Positions 8,576 through 17,138 of a stretch of 64,000 bases of DNA are shown piece by piece. The DNA is taken from contig NZ_VCIG01000004.1 in the NCBI RefSeq assembly GCF_006345815.1, positions 1-64,000 of the forward strand, read 5' to 3'. Under the pieces are notes generated by a model. It did not search any database. It had not been told where the DNA came from and was given only the letters and a program-made list of their open reading frames with translations. The DNA is from Ochrobactrum sp. CGA5 (GTDB taxonomy: Bacteria; Pseudomonadota; Alphaproteobacteria; Rhizobiales; Rhizobiaceae). Each line of letters starts with the position of its first letter. Position 1 is the first letter of the stretch. A program made the position numbers and the translations under genes.

Positions 8576-9031
8576 GTGCGGGTCAAAGGCGAATGGCTTT
8601 ATCTGTATGGTGCCATCGACTGCAGCGGCGATACCGTCGAGTTCCTGTTCAACAAAAACCGGGACCTGAAAGCTGCCAAACGCTTTATCCGCAAGGCGCT
8701 GCCCCGACATGGCAGGCCAGAGAAGATTACAATTGACGGCAGCCAGACTAATCGAATGGCCATCATGCAGTGTGATACCGAGAGCCGGGTGAGAGAGGGT
8801 GGAAGGTCGCGCGCCATCCGCTCCCGTAAATACAAGAACATCACCATCGAACAGGATCATCGCCGCATCAAACGACGGATACGATCCATGCTCGGCTTCA
8901 AGTCAGAAGCCGCCGCCAGCATCACGCTCGCAGATATAGAGCTCGTTCACATGATGCGAAAGCTGCAAGGCAATTTCGCATCAACCGCACCGCTTTCACT
9001 CAAACAACAATTCACAGCGCTTGCAGCATAG
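8576..9031 (+). pseudogene. IS6-family transposase, C-terminal remnant
   Basis: About 150 residues match the second half of IS6/IS26-type DDE transposases: VRVKGEWLYLYGAIDCSGD, AAKRFIRKALPRHGRPEKIT, IDGSQTN with the second catalytic Asp, IEQDHRRIKRRIRSMLGFKS with the catalytic Glu, and IELVHMMRKLQG. The N-terminal ~80 residues, including the helix-turn-helix and the first catalytic Asp (normally WRxDETY), are absent. The sequence joins directly to the sulfide:quinone oxidoreductase remnant. I could not identify terminal inverted repeats. It is an inactive relic that probably caused the local deletions. Confidence 0.75.
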
Positions 9032-9315
9032 TTGCGCCCAGCGGTTAGCCACGCTTTGCCCTACCGAAATTTTGCAACAGATCCCTTCCAGTATATGAAG
9101 TTAGTCGGCCAAACCCGTTGCCCAATACACCATTGAGCATCTATCCAAAAATGGCGTGCAGTCTGTGCTGGGAGGCGGCTTAGCTTCGCTATTATTCGAT
9201 CAGCTCCAGAACCGTACAAATAAAACGCAACGAAATGCCCATACAAGGCGCAGGGGGCAGACCGGGTCGGTGTTTACAGCAAGTCCATTCGTGTCCTGCA
9301 CGAACTTGTGTAATT

Positions 9316-9339
9316 TTTGACGTTTACGGAAACGTCAAA
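9316..9339 (+). promoter_or_regulatory. 24-bp palindrome, MerR/LiuR-type operator candidate
   Basis: TTTGACGTTT (9316-9325), spacer ACGG, then the perfect complement AAACGTCAAA (9330-9339). Its left arm contains a -35-like TTGACG (9317-9322), and a weak -10-like TAGGTT follows 18 bases later (9341-9346). A palindrome lying between -35 and an over-spaced -10 is the hallmark of MerR-family promoters. Palindromes of TTGACGTTTACGTAAACGTCAA type are associated with MerR-family regulators of acyl-CoA catabolism (LiuR). Regulation by such a protein is inferred. Confidence 0.6.
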
Positions 9340-9361
9340 GTAGGTTAGCTTCGGTCCAGAA

Positions 9362-9401
9362 TTGACTGAGTGGGTGCGGATTCTGCGATACGCTCAGTCA
9401 A
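9362..9401 (+). promoter_or_regulatory. Inverted repeat TTGACTGAG-N22-CTCAGTCAA
   Basis: Two perfect 9-bp arms (9362-9370 and 9393-9401), followed by A residues and lying 165 bp before the acyl-CoA dehydrogenase ATG. The arms may be two operator half-sites or a stem-loop in the leader. TTGACT could also serve as a -35 element. Confidence 0.45.
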
Positions 9402-9566
9402 AAAAGGCGGCAAAAAGGCTGTTTTCGCAGAAAATCATCCCTTTTTGCTGCAACGTGCGCGCTGTCACAACGTTTAGCTATAATGTGGCATGCAGGCATG
9501 AAACGCGGTTACGGGCTCGTTCCAGCCATCGCGGAACGGCTCAGGTGGTGAATTTGGAGGACTTCT

Positions 9567-11360
9567 ATGCCGAGCTATCGCGCGCCAGTTGAGGATACGA
9601 ATTTCGTTCTCAACGACGTTCTTAATTATCAGCGCTACAACAACCTGCCGGGCTTTGCCGATGCGTCGCCCGATGTGGTCGAGGCAATCCTGTCTGAAGG
9701 CGCCAAGCTCGCCGAAGGCACATTGTTCCCGGTCAACCAGACTGCCGATCGCGAAGGCTGCAAGCGCCATTCGGATGGCTCGGTGACGACGCCGAAGGGC
9801 TATAAACAGGCTTATGATCTGTATCGCGAAGGTGGTTGGCTGGGTCTGGCCGTGCCGGAGCAATATGGCGGACAGGGGCTTCCCTATCTCTTGCATACGG
9901 CTGTCGGCGAATATATGTCGTCGGCCAATATGGCGCTCACCATGTATCCTGGCCTGACACAGGGTGCGATTGCCGCGATCCTGACCCACGGCACCGACGA
10001 GCAGAAGGACACCTATCTGCCGAAGATGGTGGAAGGCACATGGACCGGCACGATGAACCTGACCGAACCGCATTGCGGTACGGATTTGGGTCTGCTGCGC
10101 ACCAGCGCCACGCCACAGGAAGACGGCAGCTACAAGATTTCCGGCCAGAAGATTTTCATCTCTGCTGGCGAACACGATATGTCCGATAACATCATCCATC
10201 TGGTGCTGGCCCGTATCGACGGTGCGCCGGAAGGTGTGAAGGGTATTTCGCTGTTTATCGTGCCGAAGTTCATTCTTGATGAAAACGGCAATCCGGGCGA
10301 GCGTAATGGCGTTTCCTGCGGTTCCATCGAAGAAAAGATGGGCATTCACGGCAATGCCACCTGCGTCATGAACTATGACGAGGCAAAGGGTTATCTGATT
10401 GGCGAGGCGCATAAGGGGCTGCGCGCCATGTTCACCATGATGAACGAAGCGCGTCTCGGCGTTGCCTTGCAGGGGCTTTCGATTGCCGAAACCGCCTACC
10501 AGAATGCTGCCATCTATGCGCGTGAACGCATTCAGGGGCGTGCGCTTTCTGGAGCTGCGGAACCGGACAAGAAGGCCGATCCGATCATCGTGCATCCGGA
10601 TATCCGGCGCAACCTCATGAACATCCGCGCTTTCAACGAAGCAGGCCGCGCCCTTATCCTCTGGACCGCGCTTAATTCCGATATTGCACATCGTTCCGGT
10701 GATGAAGCGGAACGTCAGGCGGCTGACGATTTGGTTGGTCTTTTGACGCCTGTGCTAAAAGGTGTTCTGACCGACAAGGGCTTTGAACATGCCGTCATGG
10801 CCCAACAGGTCTTTGGCGGCCATGGCTATATCGAAGAACACGGCATGAGCCAGTATGTGCGTGATGCGCGCATCGCCATGATCTATGAAGGTGCAAACGG
10901 CATTCAGGCGCTTGATCTCGTCGGTCGCAAGCTGGCGTTGAATGGCGGTCGCGCAGTCACGGCTTTCTTCAAGGAAGTTGGCGAATTCTGCGAAGCCAAT
11001 CGTGAGAACGAAAAGCTGTCCTTCTTCACCAAGCATCTAAAGAAGGGTCTCAACGATCTTCAGGCAGCCACCATGTGGCTGATGCAGAATGCGATGGCCA
11101 AGCCCGACAATGCCGGTGCAGCCTCCAACGACTATATGCATCTCTTTGGCCTGGTGGCGCTCGGCTTCATGTGGGCGCGTATGGCGAAGATCGCAGAAGA
11201 GAAGCTTGGCAAGGGTGAAGGAAACAAGGCTTTCTTCGAGGCCAAGCTTGTCACCGCACGCTATTATTTCGAGCGGATCATGCCGGAAAGCGCAGCACAT
11301 CTCGCACGCATCCAGTCGGGTGCGGATTCGATGATGGCGCTGAACGCGGACACGTTCTGA
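9567..11360 (+). CDS. Acyl-CoA dehydrogenase, long (C-terminal extension) type
   Basis: The 597-residue flavoprotein would carry out the first, alpha-beta dehydrogenation step of acyl-CoA oxidation in the cytoplasm. It starts with an N-terminal helical domain ([19 protein letters not shown]). The middle domain contains [17 protein letters not shown], a flavin- and substrate-contacting motif, and [12 protein letters not shown]. The C-terminal helical domain has [19 protein letters not shown] and [16 protein letters not shown], where Glu441 matches the catalytic base position of this family. An extra C-terminal extension gives the ~600-residue length typical of the FadE/DmdC-like subgroup. GGAGG lies before the ATG. 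Thiolase and FadJ-like genes follow on the same strand. Chain-length preference is unknown. Confidence 0.92.
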   Translation: MPSYRAPVEDTNFVLNDVLNYQRYNNLPGFADASPDVVEAILSEGAKLAEGTLFPVNQTADREGCKRHSDGSVTTPKGYKQAYDLYREGGWLGLAVPEQYGGQGLPYLLHTAVGEYMSSANMALTMYPGLTQGAIAAILTHGTDEQKDTYLPKMVEGTWTGTMNLTEPHCGTDLGLLRTSATPQEDGSYKISGQKIFISAGEHDMSDNIIHLVLARIDGAPEGVKGISLFIVPKFILDENGNPGERNGVSCGSIEEKMGIHGNATCVMNYDEAKGYLIGEAHKGLRAMFTMMNEARLGVALQGLSIAETAYQNAAIYARERIQGRALSGAAEPDKKADPIIVHPDIRRNLMNIRAFNEAGRALILWTALNSDIAHRSGDEAERQAADDLVGLLTPVLKGVLTDKGFEHAVMAQQVFGGHGYIEEHGMSQYVRDARIAMIYEGANGIQALDLVGRKLALNGGRAVTAFFKEVGEFCEANRENEKLSFFTKHLKKGLNDLQAATMWLMQNAMAKPDNAGAASNDYMHLFGLVALGFMWARMAKIAEEKLGKGEGNKAFFEAKLVTARYYFERIMPESAAHLARIQSGADSMMALNADTF

Positions 11361-11370
11361 GTTAGGGATT

Positions 11371-11481
11371 GAACTGGAGCGGTTCCAGTTAAAATGAAGT
11401 CGCTGTAACCGCTCTATGCCTTTGTTTTTTCGTATGTCTTTATCCCAAAACCGGTTCCTGCTTTTGGGGGACATGCTCTAA
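11371..11481. repeat. Rhizobiales-type intergenic palindromic element
   Basis: The spacer between the dehydrogenase and thiolase genes begins with the palindrome AACTGG...CCAGTT and contains CCAAAACCGGTTCC and CTTTTGGGGGACATGCTCTAA. A related sequence occurs inverted at 46500-46566. Such mosaic palindromic elements are common between genes in Rhizobiales chromosomes. Here it lies within an operon and may affect message stability. Confidence 0.6.
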
Positions 11482-11509
11482 GTTTCGAATTTAGCGGGAA
11501 GGAGTAAAC

Positions 11510-12718
11510 ATGGCTGAGGCTTATATTTACGATCACGTGCGCACGCCGCGCGGGCGTGGCAAGAAGGATGGCAGCCTGCACGAAGTGCCCGCCGTTCGCT
11601 TGGGCGCGAAGGTTCTGGAATCGCTGCGCGACCGCAACGGCATCGACACCGCCAAGGTCGATGACATTATTTTCGGCTGCGTCGATCCGGTCGGCGAAGC
11701 TGGTGCGGTCATTCCGCGTTCCGCCGCTTTTGAAGCCGGTTACGACTTCAAGGCGCCGGGCATCCAGATTTCGCGTTTCTGTGCTTCGGGTCTTGATGCG
11801 GTCAATCTGGCGGCGGCCAAGGTCGCCTTCGGTTCAGACGATCTGGTGATTGCGGGCGGCGTGGAAAGCATGTCGCGTGTCGGCATGGGCATGTCGGGCG
11901 GAGCCTGGTACATGGACCCTTCGGTCGGCTTCCCCGGCTATTTCATGCCGCAGGGTGTTTCCGCCGATCTGATTGCCACGAAATACGGCTTCAGCCGCGA
12001 CGATGTCGATGCCTATGCTGTCGAAAGCCAGAAGCGCGCCGCCAAGTCGTGGGAAAAGGGCTATTTCAAGAATTCGGTCATTTCGATCAAGGACCAGAAT
12101 GGCCTGACCATTCTCGATCATGATGAACATATGCGCCCGACGACCGACATGCAGGCACTGGGTCAGCTCAACCCATCTTTTGTGATGCCGGGCGAAATGG
12201 GCGGCTTTAATGCTGTCGGCATTCAGGCGCATCCAGAGATCGAAACCGTCAATCACGTCCATCATGCCGGCAACTCGTCGGGCATTGTCGATGGTGCGGC
12301 GGGCGTTCTGGTTGGTTCCAGGAAGGCTGGCAAGGCGTTTGACATCAAGCCGCGTGCGCGCATTCGTGCTTTTGCGAATATCGGTTCCGAGCCGGCGCTC
12401 ATGCTGACCGGTCCTGTCGATGTGACGGAAAAGCTTCTCAAGCAAGCGAAGATGAAAATCTCGGACATCGACCTGTTCGAGCTGAACGAAGCCTTCGCGG
12501 CGGTTGTTCTGCGTTACATGCAGGCCTTCGATATTTCGCACGACAAGATGAACGTCAATGGCGGCGCTATTGCCATGGGCCATCCGCTTGGTGCCACCGG
12601 TGCGATGATCCTCGGTACGGTGCTGGACGAACTGGAGCGTCGCGATCTCAACACCGCGCTGGTGACCCTGTGCATCGGTGCCGGTATGGGCACGGCGACG
12701 GTCATCGAGCGCGTATAA
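11510..12718 (+). CDS. Acetyl-CoA acetyltransferase (thiolase)
   Basis: This 402-residue enzyme has all thiolase catalytic features: nucleophile Cys91 in [15 protein letters not shown], the histidine motif [11 protein letters not shown] with His358, and the second cysteine Cys388 in CIGAGMG. Thiolases cleave 3-ketoacyl-CoA to acetyl-CoA at the end of each beta-oxidation turn, or condense two acetyl-CoA. The ribosome site GGAAGGAG precedes the ATG. It lies between an acyl-CoA dehydrogenase gene and a hydratase/dehydrogenase gene, with only 19 bp to the latter's ATG, so the degradative role (FadA/FadI-like) fits best. Polyhydroxybutyrate-type PhaA is the alternative, but no phaB neighbour is present. 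Confidence 0.93.
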   Translation: MAEAYIYDHVRTPRGRGKKDGSLHEVPAVRLGAKVLESLRDRNGIDTAKVDDIIFGCVDPVGEAGAVIPRSAAFEAGYDFKAPGIQISRFCASGLDAVNLAAAKVAFGSDDLVIAGGVESMSRVGMGMSGGAWYMDPSVGFPGYFMPQGVSADLIATKYGFSRDDVDAYAVESQKRAAKSWEKGYFKNSVISIKDQNGLTILDHDEHMRPTTDMQALGQLNPSFVMPGEMGGFNAVGIQAHPEIETVNHVHHAGNSSGIVDGAAGVLVGSRKAGKAFDIKPRARIRAFANIGSEPALMLTGPVDVTEKLLKQAKMKISDIDLFELNEAFAAVVLRYMQAFDISHDKMNVNGGAIAMGHPLGATGAMILGTVLDELERRDLNTALVTLCIGAGMGTATVIERV

Positions 12719-12737
12719 GGCGAGGAGGTTTTTACGA

Positions 12738-14954
12738 ATGGCTTATGTAAATTTCAAAGTTGAAACCGACGCCGACGGCATTGCCCTTGTTACCTGGGAC
12801 ATGCCTGAAAAGTCGATGAATGTCTTCACCGTCGAGGCGATGCAGGAACTGAACGCCATCATCGATGCAGTGGCTGCCGACGACAAGATCAAGGGTGTTG
12901 TTATCACGTCCGGTAAGGAGAGCTTTTCGGGCGGTGCCGACCTGACCATGCTGGAAGGCATGTTCAAGGAATTCCAGAAGCAGAAGTCCAAGGACCCGGA
13001 AGGTGCGGTCCAGACCCTGTTCGACAATGTCGGCAAGATGAGCGGCCTTTTCCGCAAGCTTGAAACCTGCGGCAAGCCCTGGGTTTCGGCCATCAATGGT
13101 ACCTGCATGGGCGGCGCTTTTGAAATGTCGCTCGCCTGCCATGCCCGTGTGGCATCTGATGCGCCGGGCGTGAAGATGGCTCTGCCGGAAGTCAAGGTTG
13201 GCCTGTTTCCGGGCGCTGGCGGTACGCAGCGCGTTCCGCGCCTTGCCAACCAGCAGGACGCGCTTCAGATGATGACGACGGGTTCGAGCCTGACCGCACA
13301 GCGCGCCAAGGCCATGGGCCTCGTCACCGAGATTGCTCCGGCCAAGAAGCTGGTTGAAACCGCAAAGAAGCTCATCAAGGGCGGTCTCAAGCCAGTTCAG
13401 CCATGGGATGAAAAGGGTTTCAAGCTTCCGGGTGGCGCGATCTATTCGGCTGCGGGTGCGAACCTTTGGCCTGCCGCAACGGCCATTCTGCGTCGTGAAA
13501 CTTCCGGCAATTATCCGGCAGCACTTGCTATCCTGAAGTCGGTTTATGAAGGCCTACTGGTCCCATTCGATACCGGCCTGAAGATCGAGCAGCGCTATTT
13601 TACCGAAATCCTCCAGACGACCGAAGCGGGTATGATGATCCGCTCGCTGTTTGTGTCGTTGCAGGAGTTGAACAAGGGCGCGCGTCGTCCGGCGGATGAA
13701 AAGCCGACCAAGTTCAAGAAGATCGGTGTGATTGGCGCGGGTTTCATGGGCGCAGGCATTGCCTATGTGACGGCCAAGGCTGGCATTCCGGTTGTGCTAA
13801 TTGATCGTGATCAGGAGTCAGCCGACAAGGGCAAGGCCCATACGGCGGACCTCATCACCAAGGAAATGCAGAAGGGCCGCGCCACGGAAGCGGATAAGGA
13901 AAAGCTCCTGTCGCTGATTACGGCAACGCCTGACTACGCTTTGCTCGATGGCGCCGATCTGGTGATCGAAGCCGTGTTTGAGGACCGCGAAGTCAAGCGT
14001 GTGGCGACTGAAAAAGCGGAGGAAGTGCTGAAGTCGTCTGCAATCTTCGCCTCCAATACTTCGACCTTGCCGATCAGCGGTCTTGCGAAAGTCTCCAAGC
14101 GCCCGAAAAATTTCATCGGCATTCACTTCTTCTCGCCTGTCGACAAAATGATGCTGGTGGAAGTGATCCTTGGCAAGAAGACGTCCGAAAAGGCTCTGGC
14201 CGTCGCGCTCGATTACGTTCGTGCAATCAAGAAGACGCCGATTGTCGTCAACGACACGCGTGGCTTCTATGTCAATCGCTGCGTGTTGCGCTATATGTCG
14301 GAAGCCTACAACATGCTCGTTGAAGGTGTGCCTGCTGCAATGATCGAAAATGCCGCCCGCATGGCCGGTATGCCGGTCGGTCCGCTCGCGCTTAACGACG
14401 AAACCGCTATCGACTTGTCGCAGAAGATTCTCAAGGCAACGCTTGCTGATCTTGGTGAAAAGGCTGTCGATCCGCGCCATGTGGAACTGGTGGATCGTCT
14501 TGTCAACGAGTTTGACCGCAAGGGCCGCAAGAACGGCAAGGGCTTCTATGAGTATCCGGCCAAGCCAGCCAAGAAGCATCTGTGGCCGGGCCTCAAGGAT
14601 CTTTATCCGCAGCAGAATCCGGACAAGATCAATGTGAAGGAGCTGAAGGAACGCTTTCTCGTCACCATCGCTCTGGAAGCTGCCCGCGTGATGGAAGAAG
14701 GCATTGTCACGGATCCGCGTGAAGCTGATGTCGGTTCCATCCTCGCTTTCGGTTTCGCGCCTTATACGGGCGGTACGCTTTCCTATATCGATGGCATGGG
14801 CGCGAAGAAATTCGTCAATCTTGCCAAGGACTTGCAGAGGAAATACGGCCAACAGTTCAAGTCGCCGAAACTTCTGCTCGACATGGCTGAGAACGGCGAA
14901 AGCTTCTATCAGCGCTTTAATCCGTACAAGACGGAAACGAAGAAGGCAGCGTAA
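12738..14954 (+). CDS. Bifunctional enoyl-CoA hydratase / 3-hydroxyacyl-CoA dehydrogenase (FadJ-like)
   Basis: The 738-residue fusion catalyses hydration of enoyl-CoA and oxidation of 3-hydroxyacyl-CoA. Residues 1 to ~200 form a crotonase domain with the oxyanion loops [12 protein letters not shown] and [15 protein letters not shown] and the catalytic segment [20 protein letters not shown]. From ~325 the NAD domain begins with [19 protein letters not shown], a Rossmann GxGxxG. It continues with [13 protein letters not shown] and the catalytic His region [16 protein letters not shown], then two C-terminal helical dimerisation domains. The frame extends upstream into the thiolase gene, but GAGGAGG lies just before the ATG at 12738. 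It completes the three-gene beta-oxidation operon; a terminator follows 26 bp after the stop. Confidence 0.94.
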   Translation: MAYVNFKVETDADGIALVTWDMPEKSMNVFTVEAMQELNAIIDAVAADDKIKGVVITSGKESFSGGADLTMLEGMFKEFQKQKSKDPEGAVQTLFDNVGKMSGLFRKLETCGKPWVSAINGTCMGGAFEMSLACHARVASDAPGVKMALPEVKVGLFPGAGGTQRVPRLANQQDALQMMTTGSSLTAQRAKAMGLVTEIAPAKKLVETAKKLIKGGLKPVQPWDEKGFKLPGGAIYSAAGANLWPAATAILRRETSGNYPAALAILKSVYEGLLVPFDTGLKIEQRYFTEILQTTEAGMMIRSLFVSLQELNKGARRPADEKPTKFKKIGVIGAGFMGAGIAYVTAKAGIPVVLIDRDQESADKGKAHTADLITKEMQKGRATEADKEKLLSLITATPDYALLDGADLVIEAVFEDREVKRVATEKAEEVLKSSAIFASNTSTLPISGLAKVSKRPKNFIGIHFFSPVDKMMLVEVILGKKTSEKALAVALDYVRAIKKTPIVVNDTRGFYVNRCVLRYMSEAYNMLVEGVPAAMIENAARMAGMPVGPLALNDETAIDLSQKILKATLADLGEKAVDPRHVELVDRLVNEFDRKGRKNGKGFYEYPAKPAKKHLWPGLKDLYPQQNPDKINVKELKERFLVTIALEAARVMEEGIVTDPREADVGSILAFGFAPYTGGTLSYIDGMGAKKFVNLAKDLQRKYGQQFKSPKLLLDMAENGESFYQRFNPYKTETKKAA

Positions 14955-14980
14955 GCTGTCCCTTCGCAAAATCATCAGGC

Positions 14981-15007
14981 GCGGCATGTTTCATGCCGCG
15001 TTTTTTG
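14981..15007 (+). terminator. Intrinsic terminator of the beta-oxidation operon
   Basis: CGCGGCATG, loop TTT, CATGCCGCG, then T6. A strong nine-pair hairpin directly after the FadJ-like gene. Confidence 0.9.
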
Positions 15008-15220
15008 TTTGCGCATTCCGCCTCCCATGATTAGCGCCATGCATTGCTGGGGTTCAGATAAGAAAATTTTCCCTGTGTTTCATCCATCTTGCGTAATTCC
15101 TGCCCTTTTGATAGGTTGTGGGCAAAGATGGGACGGAAAATTAGGTTTAAAATCCTTTGAAGCATATCTTTCCTGATGGGTGCAGTTCGGGAATATATGT
15201 TGGAACCTACGTGGCGGATC

Positions 15221-15880
15221 ATGACTATGTTTTCTCACGAGAGCGTGTGGGCGGCCATCGATGCTCTGGCTGAACGTCATTCCCTGAGTGCGTCCGGGCT
15301 GGCGCGTCGGGCAGGGCTTGACCCGACGACCTTTAACAAATCGAAGCGCTATGCTTCTGACGGGCGGGCTCGCTGGCCGTCAACGGAATCGCTCGCAAAG
15401 GTGATGGAAGCAACGGGCTCGACCTTCGATGAATTCACGCGGCTCATCGATGGAGAAACCCGCGCGCCACAATTCGGCGAATATACGCAGGACATGCAGT
15501 CGATCCCTCTGCTCGGCATGGCCGAAGCGGGGGCGGGCGGTTATTTCGACGACGCCGGTTTTCCGGCGGGCCAAGGCTGGGACATCGTGGAGTTTCCCAC
15601 CGGGTCGGGGGAAGGTGTGTATGCACTGGAGGTTTCGGGCGACTCGATGTTGCCCCTTTATCGTGATGGCGATACGCTGATTGTTGCACCCAATACCGCC
15701 ATTCGCCGGGGTGATCGGGTGGTGGTGCGAACGAAAGACGGAGAAGTGATGGCCAAGATCCTGCATCGTCAGACGCCGCGAACCATTGAGCTTCATTCGC
15801 TCAATCCCGAGCATCCGAACCGTATTTTCGAGTCCAAGGATATCGAATGGGTCGCTCGCATTTTGTGGGCAAGCCAATAA
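15221..15880 (+). CDS. XRE-type repressor with S24/LexA-like autoprotease domain
   Basis: This 219-residue DNA-binding regulator has an N-terminal helix-turn-helix (about residues 10-70, with LSASGLARRAGLDPTTFNKS) and a C-terminal S24 peptidase-like domain. The latter carries EVSGDSMLPLYRDGD with Ser142 and VVVRTKDGEVMAKIL with Lys179, the Ser/Lys dyad of LexA, UmuD and phage CI. Ala-Gly pairs at 103-106 in GMAEAGAGG could be the self-cleavage site. Starts at 15221 and 15227 are both possible; the frame is open to 15176. The stop overlaps the ATG of the next gene (TAATG), so the two are co-translated. RecA-stimulated cleavage and a stress role are inferences; no prophage genes are nearby. Confidence 0.85.
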   Translation: MTMFSHESVWAAIDALAERHSLSASGLARRAGLDPTTFNKSKRYASDGRARWPSTESLAKVMEATGSTFDEFTRLIDGETRAPQFGEYTQDMQSIPLLGMAEAGAGGYFDDAGFPAGQGWDIVEFPTGSGEGVYALEVSGDSMLPLYRDGDTLIVAPNTAIRRGDRVVVRTKDGEVMAKILHRQTPRTIELHSLNPEHPNRIFESKDIEWVARILWASQ

Positions 15881-16818
15881 TGGCGCAATCGCAGGATAAA
15901 AGCCATGCACGCGCTGTATTCGGCGGTCTGGCTGGCATAACCGGCGCAGTGCTGGTCGCAGCTTTCGTAGCGCCGTTCTACGGCGCGCTGGATCGACCGG
16001 TGGTGGTCATGGCTTCGGGCGATACGCAGATGAAAGTTGGCTCCGGTACAGGCAACAACATCGTCGTCGAACAGTTCGACTATAACGAGCCGGAAACGTC
16101 GCCCGAAACGGGCAATGCACCGGAGGTTAGTTCGCAGCCGGGGCAAACCGCACCTGTTGAAGGGCAGCCGCCTGCGTGGAAAGAGAACGGCAAGGTCGAC
16201 GATCAGGTGCATGATAACGGCATAGAACGCGAGGCGCCGCGTCCTCCGCTGAGCGACCTCGGTCTTGCATCCACGCCCAAACCACCAGAGCCGCCGGCAC
16301 CGGCCGCGCCAGTCGATGCGGGTGGACAGATGCAGCTTTTGCAACGACCCGTCGCGGTAGCCGCAGGACGGTTAGAAAGCCAGGGCCGTATAATCGAACT
16401 ACAGGGTATTGAAATCTTGCCCGTGGAGCAGACATGCCAGACGGCTTCCGGGGAGCGCTGGCCATGTGGTATGCAGGCGCGCACTGCGTTCCGGCAATGG
16501 CTGCGCTCCCGTGCCGTCATGTGCCGTCTGCCAGAAAACGACAGCGGTGCTGCGGTCGCAACTGAATGTACGCTGGGCAATGAAGATGCTGCCGCATGGC
16601 TCGTCGCCAATGGATGGGCGAAGGCCGTTCCGGGCGGTGCCTATGACGAAGCGGGCCGCAAGGCCGTGGAGGCGCGTCTCGGAATTTTCGGCGATAAACC
16701 CGATACCTCGCTGCCTAATCCCGAGCCCGATACCGGCAATATGATGGATAATCCTTCGCCGCTGGCACCAGATCCGGCGCCGCAAAGTGATTTTCCGCCC
16801 CCGCCCGCAGCACAATAG
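15880..16818 (+). CDS. Membrane-anchored SNase-like (thermonuclease-fold) protein
   Basis: The 312-residue protein begins with a short basic stretch and one membrane segment near residues 15-38 (GLAGITGAVLVAAFVAPFYG). A long Pro/Glu-rich linker (to about residue 150) follows, then an SNase/TNase-like domain: GRIIELQGIEILPV, QTASGERWPCGMQARTAF, WLRSRAVMCRL, and CTLGNEDAAAWLVANGWAKA. It ends in a Pro-rich tail. Cysteines in the domain suggest disulfides, as expected outside the cytoplasm. The arginine/glutamate triad of staphylococcal nuclease is not obvious, so activity is uncertain. Its ATG shares one base with the repressor stop, so the pair forms an operon. Homologues in Rhizobiales are annotated thermonuclease family. 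Confidence 0.75.
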   Translation: MAQSQDKSHARAVFGGLAGITGAVLVAAFVAPFYGALDRPVVVMASGDTQMKVGSGTGNNIVVEQFDYNEPETSPETGNAPEVSSQPGQTAPVEGQPPAWKENGKVDDQVHDNGIEREAPRPPLSDLGLASTPKPPEPPAPAAPVDAGGQMQLLQRPVAVAAGRLESQGRIIELQGIEILPVEQTCQTASGERWPCGMQARTAFRQWLRSRAVMCRLPENDSGAAVATECTLGNEDAAAWLVANGWAKAVPGGAYDEAGRKAVEARLGIFGDKPDTSLPNPEPDTGNMMDNPSPLAPDPAPQSDFPPPPAAQ

Positions 16819-16829
16819 AGCGAGATGAA

Positions 16830-16925
16830 TTGGGTGCATTTCCAGCAAAACTGCGTAGCGGTTTCGCGTCGGATTATGCGATTAAAAAATACCTAGATCA
16901 GACGATCCAACCTGATCTGGACAGC
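16830..16925. repeat. Rhizobiales-type intergenic repeat
   Basis: The sequence includes TGCGTAGCGGTTTCGCGTC and ATCAGACGATCCAACCTGATC. These resemble parts of the elements at 19926 and 27636 (the motifs GTGTGAAACGG and CGATCTGATCCAGTCAGAT). Probably a diverged copy of a mosaic palindromic element. Confidence 0.45.
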
Positions 16926-16938
16926 AACTAAGCCCTGT

Positions 16939-16985
16939 TCAAGCCGGTGTGACGCCCCGTGTTGAAGGGGTGGGCTTGAGCTTTT
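16939..16985 (+). terminator. Probable terminator after the SNase-like gene
   Basis: TCAAGCC pairs with GGCTTGA, with an inner CCCC/GGGG stem, followed by AGC and T5. It lies 120 bp after the SNase-like gene. Confidence 0.55.
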
Positions 16986-17004
16986 TGAACCTTCGTCCTT
17001 CGAT

Positions 17005-17025
17005 CCTTCGACATGCTCAGGATCA
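17005..17025. repeat. Short CTCAGGAT-type repeat
   Basis: CCTTCGACATGCTCAGGAT, inside a palindromic context (TCCTTCGATCCTTCGA). A related copy is found inverted at 19463-19482. This is a very widespread class of intergenic bacterial repeat. Confidence 0.45.
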
Positions 17026-17074
17026 TGCTAAGCTTTGCTCCACACGTGAGGATGGGGGCAGCGCAAAACTGAAC

Positions 17075-17100
17075 GGGCGGCTCAAGCCGCCCTTATTGTT
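17075..17100. terminator. Hairpin terminator, lysK side (possibly bidirectional)
   Basis: GGGCGGCT, loop CA, AGCCGCCC (17075-17092), with T-rich sequence on the plus side and TTTT a few bases beyond on the minus side. It lies 47 bp beyond the lysK stop. Confidence 0.65.
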
Positions 17101-17138
17101 TGAACTCATTTGGTCTGAGTTAGAGATTATCTTGATGT

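Larger units (their letters stand above)
9032..9566. other. Intergenic region before the beta-oxidation operon
   Basis: About 535 bp between the transposase relic and the acyl-CoA dehydrogenase gene. The left part shows nothing recognisable. The right part carries two inverted repeats that look regulatory (9316-9339 and 9362-9401) and the GGAGG ribosome site of the downstream gene at about 9555. It marks the boundary between accessory and core DNA. Confidence 0.6.

Noticed and set aside
9474-10691. 405-residue open frame on the minus strand
   Set aside because: It is antisense to the acyl-CoA dehydrogenase gene, which has clear motifs and a ribosome site. Long antisense frames are common in GC-rich genomes.
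15001-15220. Short frames between the fad terminator and the S24 repressor
   Set aside because: No ribosome site or conserved composition; treated as promoter DNA.
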